A DNA stretch of 64,000 bases from Photorhabdus caribbeanensis (GTDB lineage Bacteria; Pseudomonadota; Gammaproteobacteria; Enterobacterales; Enterobacteriaceae), in NCBI RefSeq assembly GCF_018448885.1, contig NZ_RCWB01000011.1, forward strand, positions 62,001 to 126,000, given 5' to 3'. A program made the translations under genes and the position numbers. Every line of letters starts with the position of its first letter. Position 1 is the first letter of the stretch. A model generated the notes under the pieces. It ran no database searches, was not told the DNA's origin, and worked only from the letters and a program-made list of their open reading frames with translations. Positions 61,121 through 64,000 of this stretch are shown piece by piece.

Positions 61121-61147
61121 ACAGGAAGGGATTTACCCCCTTCCTGT
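61121..61147. terminator. Hairpin near the 3' end of the toxin-like gene
   Basis: ACAGGAAGGG (61121-61130) pairs perfectly with CCCTTCCTGT (61138-61147). It lies at the left edge of the GC-rich segment, about 165 bp beyond the toxin stop, and is a candidate terminator for that gene; no T tract is obvious. Confidence 0.55.
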
Positions 61148-61310
61148 GGTTTCTCCTGCTAACTCAAGACAGTGAAGTTATCGGTACCACCTGCCAGCTT
61201 GACGGCTTTGCAGCAGGTTCTCGTGAACGCCATCTCCCCGTCCAACTTAGCTATGCTAGCACCTTCGCGTCCGTGACCGAGGCGACAATATCCACCAGCA
61301 TCACCAACTA

Positions 61311-64000
61311 CTAAATGACCCAAGACAGATCGAACAAACCAACTTTGGCCGCTCCTATTCGGGTAAAACCCTTTACCAAGTGATTAACACTGATCACCGA
61401 TGAAGAACCTTCCAGCTCGATTTGCAAATGCTGGTGCGTCATCGCCTGTCTACCGAATACCTTGCGTATCACTAGGGCCGTGTTATTGGCTGAGTCAGTC
61501 AACATCAAGTCATCCTCGTGGCGACTAACTAGGATTTTCTCCGCATCAACTACCGGCATGATCAAGCGGTCCAGAAACTGGCTCGGGTCATCGTTGTCAA
61601 TAACGACCGTGCGATAATGCGACCACATTATCTGACTGAGGCAGTAGGTATCGCTACCAGCGCCGCCATACAACACCACGCTGTCGACACCAGCTATCAG
61701 CAATGGGAGCAGATCGTCCTCGCCTCCGCCCTGAAGCAACAACGACGAACCAATGCGCTCGACACCAGCGTAATGGTTCAGCTTCTGCACACCGCTATCC
61801 TTGACCCGGTACAGCACCTGGTCCGTTGGGTTGTACACATACGCGCCCTTCTTCCCAACAGCAATTCCGATAAAACGCAGGTTTTCCGTGGCAGGGATGC
61901 CACCGCTGGAGAATACCTGACCACTACCGATATCGAACCAGCCTTGTGTGTCATCGCCTTGCAAAGCCAGCACGCCGTTGGCTCGCCACTGCCCAGCAAC
62001 TTCAGCAAGTGCCTGTGACAAACGGACGAGGTTAGCCTGTTTCCAGGCTTTGTCGACAGCAACCAACCGCAATTTGCCGTCATTGGTTCGCAACAAAATC
62101 TCGCCTTTGACGGTAGTCAGACGTAGCCCGGCATTGACTTGTTCCGCCGCCTTGAGGTGCAGTTCAGGCTCCAACTCGCTGGCAGCGGGAAGCTGTGCAG
62201 AAACTTCAAGCACCTCATCGGTACCAAATGCAGCAGCCAACGCATCGGCAGTCATAGGCGGCTGACGATACAACTTGCCGCTGGCGGGTTCGAACAGTCG
62301 CGCACCGGAGCCATCCGCTTCAAAACCTAAGAACTGCGGATGTTTGTCTTGCAGGAGGGCCGAAGCGACGACTACCTGACCGTTGTGGTACCACACTGGC
62401 AGTAGGCTCTTGCCGTCGGTCCCCTTAACCCCGAACACCGCCAAAGTAGCTCCGCCGCCGGTGACACTGGCCAAGTCCTGCCACCAGAGGGTACGCCCCT
62501 TAAGCCAATGCTCGTTAACCGCTGCGTAACTAAGCTGTCCATGTGCATCAAGCAGGGCCACACGCCCGTCCTCGGTCATCACTACCAGGTGATCGTTCAA
62601 GTTAATCACATTGGCCAATGCTGGCGTAGTGACCCGCAATGCACTCGGCTGGCTGGCGTTAAGTACCGCCTGCCCTGGACCTTCTTGACGGAACAGTGTC
62701 TTCTGCTCCTTACTGTAGAAGAAAAATACTTCCTTGCCGCCAGGCTGCGGCATGCTCCCAGCTAACACCAGATCAGCCGGGATCTGCCAGGCACTGCGAG
62801 TCTGCTCGTGTGCTTCGAAGTACAAAGCCTGATCCGCCGGTGGCGCCAGATTCGGCTTGATTAACGTACCGTCGCTGGTGCGTATCCAGTAGCGGTGCGG
62901 CACGCCAGCCGCATCCACGCCGAACACTGTAACCAGCGCCGCACTGGTCGGCTGGATCAGCCGTGCTCCCAGCGTATACATTAGAGTCTCACGCTGGGTA
63001 CTATTGCTCTTGTAACCCTGAAGTATAACCTCAAGCTCATCACCATGCCGACCAGTGCGTGCCGAACGCTGAAGCAACTCATCATCACCCACCGCACTCA
63101 CCAACTCCATTCGGTCATCGAGGAGCCGATAGCTCAGCTCAGCCTCCCTCTCTTTTAGCCGATAACGGCGCGCTAGGTAGACTGCATCTCCCTCCTGCCA
63201 TAACCGACTGATCTTGCCCGCATTATTGTTAAACCAAGGCTCAAACTGCGCGTCGACCTGCCCGGTAGCGATGTCTACCCGCCACGCCACCGCGTTGTCG
63301 GAGTCATAAAAATAGGCATAGTTGCCTACCACCGCACCCAATTGGGCATGCTTAGCCTGTTCATTGGTGGTATCGGTGAACAGCATCCGTTCTTTGGCTA
63401 CATCGTAGAACGCTCGGCCGACATCGCGCCCGTTGTGGCTGTAGTTCTCCACCACCACGTACTGTCCTTGTAGCTGATGCGCCTTGGCCAGTTCGCTTAG
63501 GTGCTGCTCGATGCTATGGCCCGGCACCTGCCACTTGCTCGCATCTTCGCTCACCACCTGGGCTGTCAGGCTAGCGAAATCGACTTTGCGCACATCACCT
63601 TTGCCGTTGACTACCAATACCTGCTCATTCAGGGCAGGAGTGAGTTCTACCACAACCCCGCCGACCACCAACTGGTTCTTCGACACGCGGATGTTGTCAC
63701 TAGCAAGCAAGCTGCTGTCGATGATCCAGCGCGACAATACACCGGCAACATCGCTCTTGAGCTTAACCCGGGCGCCTTCATTGAGGCTGATCAGGTATTC
63801 GCCGCCCACTCCCTTGATCTCATAGCGCAGAAAGCCGTGCAGTTCCTTAGGCAGTTTAGGTACCACGAGTTGTCGATTACGCTGATCGAGTACCACCTTG
63901 ATCGGAGTGTCGACGTACTCATGATGAATCCTGCGAATCGTCTGCTCCCCCGGAAAGATGTAGAAGTCGTAGTCGAACCGCTTGTCTTCCTCTAGCCTGC
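61311..64000 (-). CDS. C-terminal part of a large toxin-like protein (TcdA/TcdB pore-forming-type), runs off the right edge
   Basis: The frame is open from the window edge (RLEEDKRFDYDFYIFPGEQT) to a TAG at 61311-61313, nearly 900 residues. It is rich in repeated beta-strand units, e.g. VVNGKGDVRKVD, LVVMTEDGRVALLDAHGQ and AVFGVKGTDGKS. Near the C-terminus is a hemolysin/RTX-like unit LLPLLIAGVDSVVLYGGAGS followed by DTYCLSQ. The arrangement resembles C-termini of very large TcdA/TcdB-pore-domain toxins found in Photorhabdus and Pseudomonas; this is recognition by style. The DNA is much more GC-rich than the rest of the window, implying transfer. Confidence 0.55.
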   Translation of the reverse strand, partial: RLEEDKRFDYDFYIFPGEQTIRRIHHEYVDTPIKVVLDQRNRQLVVPKLPKELHGFLRYEIKGVGGEYLISLNEGARVKLKSDVAGVLSRWIIDSSLLASDNIRVSKNQLVVGGVVVELTPALNEQVLVVNGKGDVRKVDFASLTAQVVSEDASKWQVPGHSIEQHLSELAKAHQLQGQYVVVENYSHNGRDVGRAFYDVAKERMLFTDTTNEQAKHAQLGAVVGNYAYFYDSDNAVAWRVDIATGQVDAQFEPWFNNNAGKISRLWQEGDAVYLARRYRLKEREAELSYRLLDDRMELVSAVGDDELLQRSARTGRHGDELEVILQGYKSNSTQRETLMYTLGARLIQPTSAALVTVFGVDAAGVPHRYWIRTSDGTLIKPNLAPPADQALYFEAHEQTRSAWQIPADLVLAGSMPQPGGKEVFFFYSKEQKTLFRQEGPGQAVLNASQPSALRVTTPALANVINLNDHLVVMTEDGRVALLDAHGQLSYAAVNEHWLKGRTLWWQDLASVTGGGATLAVFGVKGTDGKSLLPVWYHNGQVVVASALLQDKHPQFLGFEADGSGARLFEPASGKLYRQPPMTADALAAAFGTDEVLEVSAQLPAASELEPELHLKAAEQVNAGLRLTTVKGEILLRTNDGKLRLVAVDKAWKQANLVRLSQALAEVAGQWRANGVLALQGDDTQGWFDIGSGQVFSSGGIPATENLRFIGIAVGKKGAYVYNPTDQVLYRVKDSGVQKLNHYAGVERIGSSLLLQGGGEDDLLPLLIAGVDSVVLYGGAGSDTYCLSQIMWSHYRTVVIDNDDPSQFLDRLIMPVVDAEKILVSRHEDDLMLTDSANNTALVIRKVFGRQAMTHQHLQIELEGSSSVISVNHLVKGFTRIGAAKVGLFDLSWVI

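Overview
The window reads as a chromosomal segment of an entomopathogenic enterobacterium, most likely Photorhabdus (possibly Xenorhabdus). Housekeeping genes are close to E. coli in sequence and local order: ftsY/rsmD/yhhL/yhhN/zntA/tusA/yhhQ, frdABCD/gdx/efp/epmB/yjeI, groSL/fxsA/aspA/dcuA/dsbD/yjdC/tRNA-Phe. They are interleaved with AT-rich spacers, insertion-sequence debris, group II introns, a MITE-like repeat and toxin-like genes. The organism name is inferred from gene content and style; no database was consulted.

Layout. 1-2.6 kb: the 5' part of ftsY (leftward) with ten copies of a 51-bp in-frame repeat, then an IS605-type element (tnpB and tnpA) between ftsY and rsmD. 2.7-8.3 kb: rsmD, yhhL, yhhN, zntA with a ZntR-type promoter, tusA, and yhhQ behind a probable preQ1-I riboswitch. 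8.3-16.4 kb: an L-fucose regulon (fucR, fucK, fucI, fucP leftward; fucA rightward) with CRP-like sites, then gldA; fucO and fucU are absent here. 16.6-20.3 kb: a two-gene cassette of a permuted papain-like/Ca-binding protein and an overlapping Sel1-repeat partner, then a tnpB-only element beside the tail of a DUF29 gene. 20.4-24.3 kb: glpT, glpQ, epmA. 24.5-26.7 kb: three tandem paralogous beta-trefoil-like proteins. 26.7-27.5 kb: a 127-bp MITE-like repeat and the frd control region.

27.5-35.1 kb: frdABCD, with a 2-bp insertion that puts frdA and frdB into one reading frame; gdx (sugE) under a guanidine-II riboswitch; efp, epmB and yjeI; a LysR regulator. epmA, efp and epmB together supply EF-P and two of its modification enzymes. 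35.6-38.9 kb: a group II intron whose domain IV carries the RT-HNH maturase plus a second small zinc-binding ORF, flanked by two near-identical structured repeats, one of which forms the groEL 3' end. 38.9-47.5 kb: groEL/groES with a sigma-32 promoter, fxsA, aspA, dcuA, dsbD, yjdC, tRNA-Phe.

47.5-57.5 kb is an island at tRNA-Phe: the relic of a P4-type integrase and an Ash/Icd-like gene, then two very large genes of about 1250 codons each in one operon, then a convergent Fic gene. The first large protein has a restriction-endonuclease-like N-terminus and a helical body. The second ends in a clear PD-(D/E)xK nuclease signature. I consider this pair the best candidate for an undescribed (probably anti-phage) system. 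58-61 kb holds a Bcr/CflA-type MFS gene, an IS30 relic and a group II maturase relic split by the second copy of the MITE. 61.3-64 kb is the 3' part of a large, conspicuously GC-rich toxin-like gene running off the right edge.
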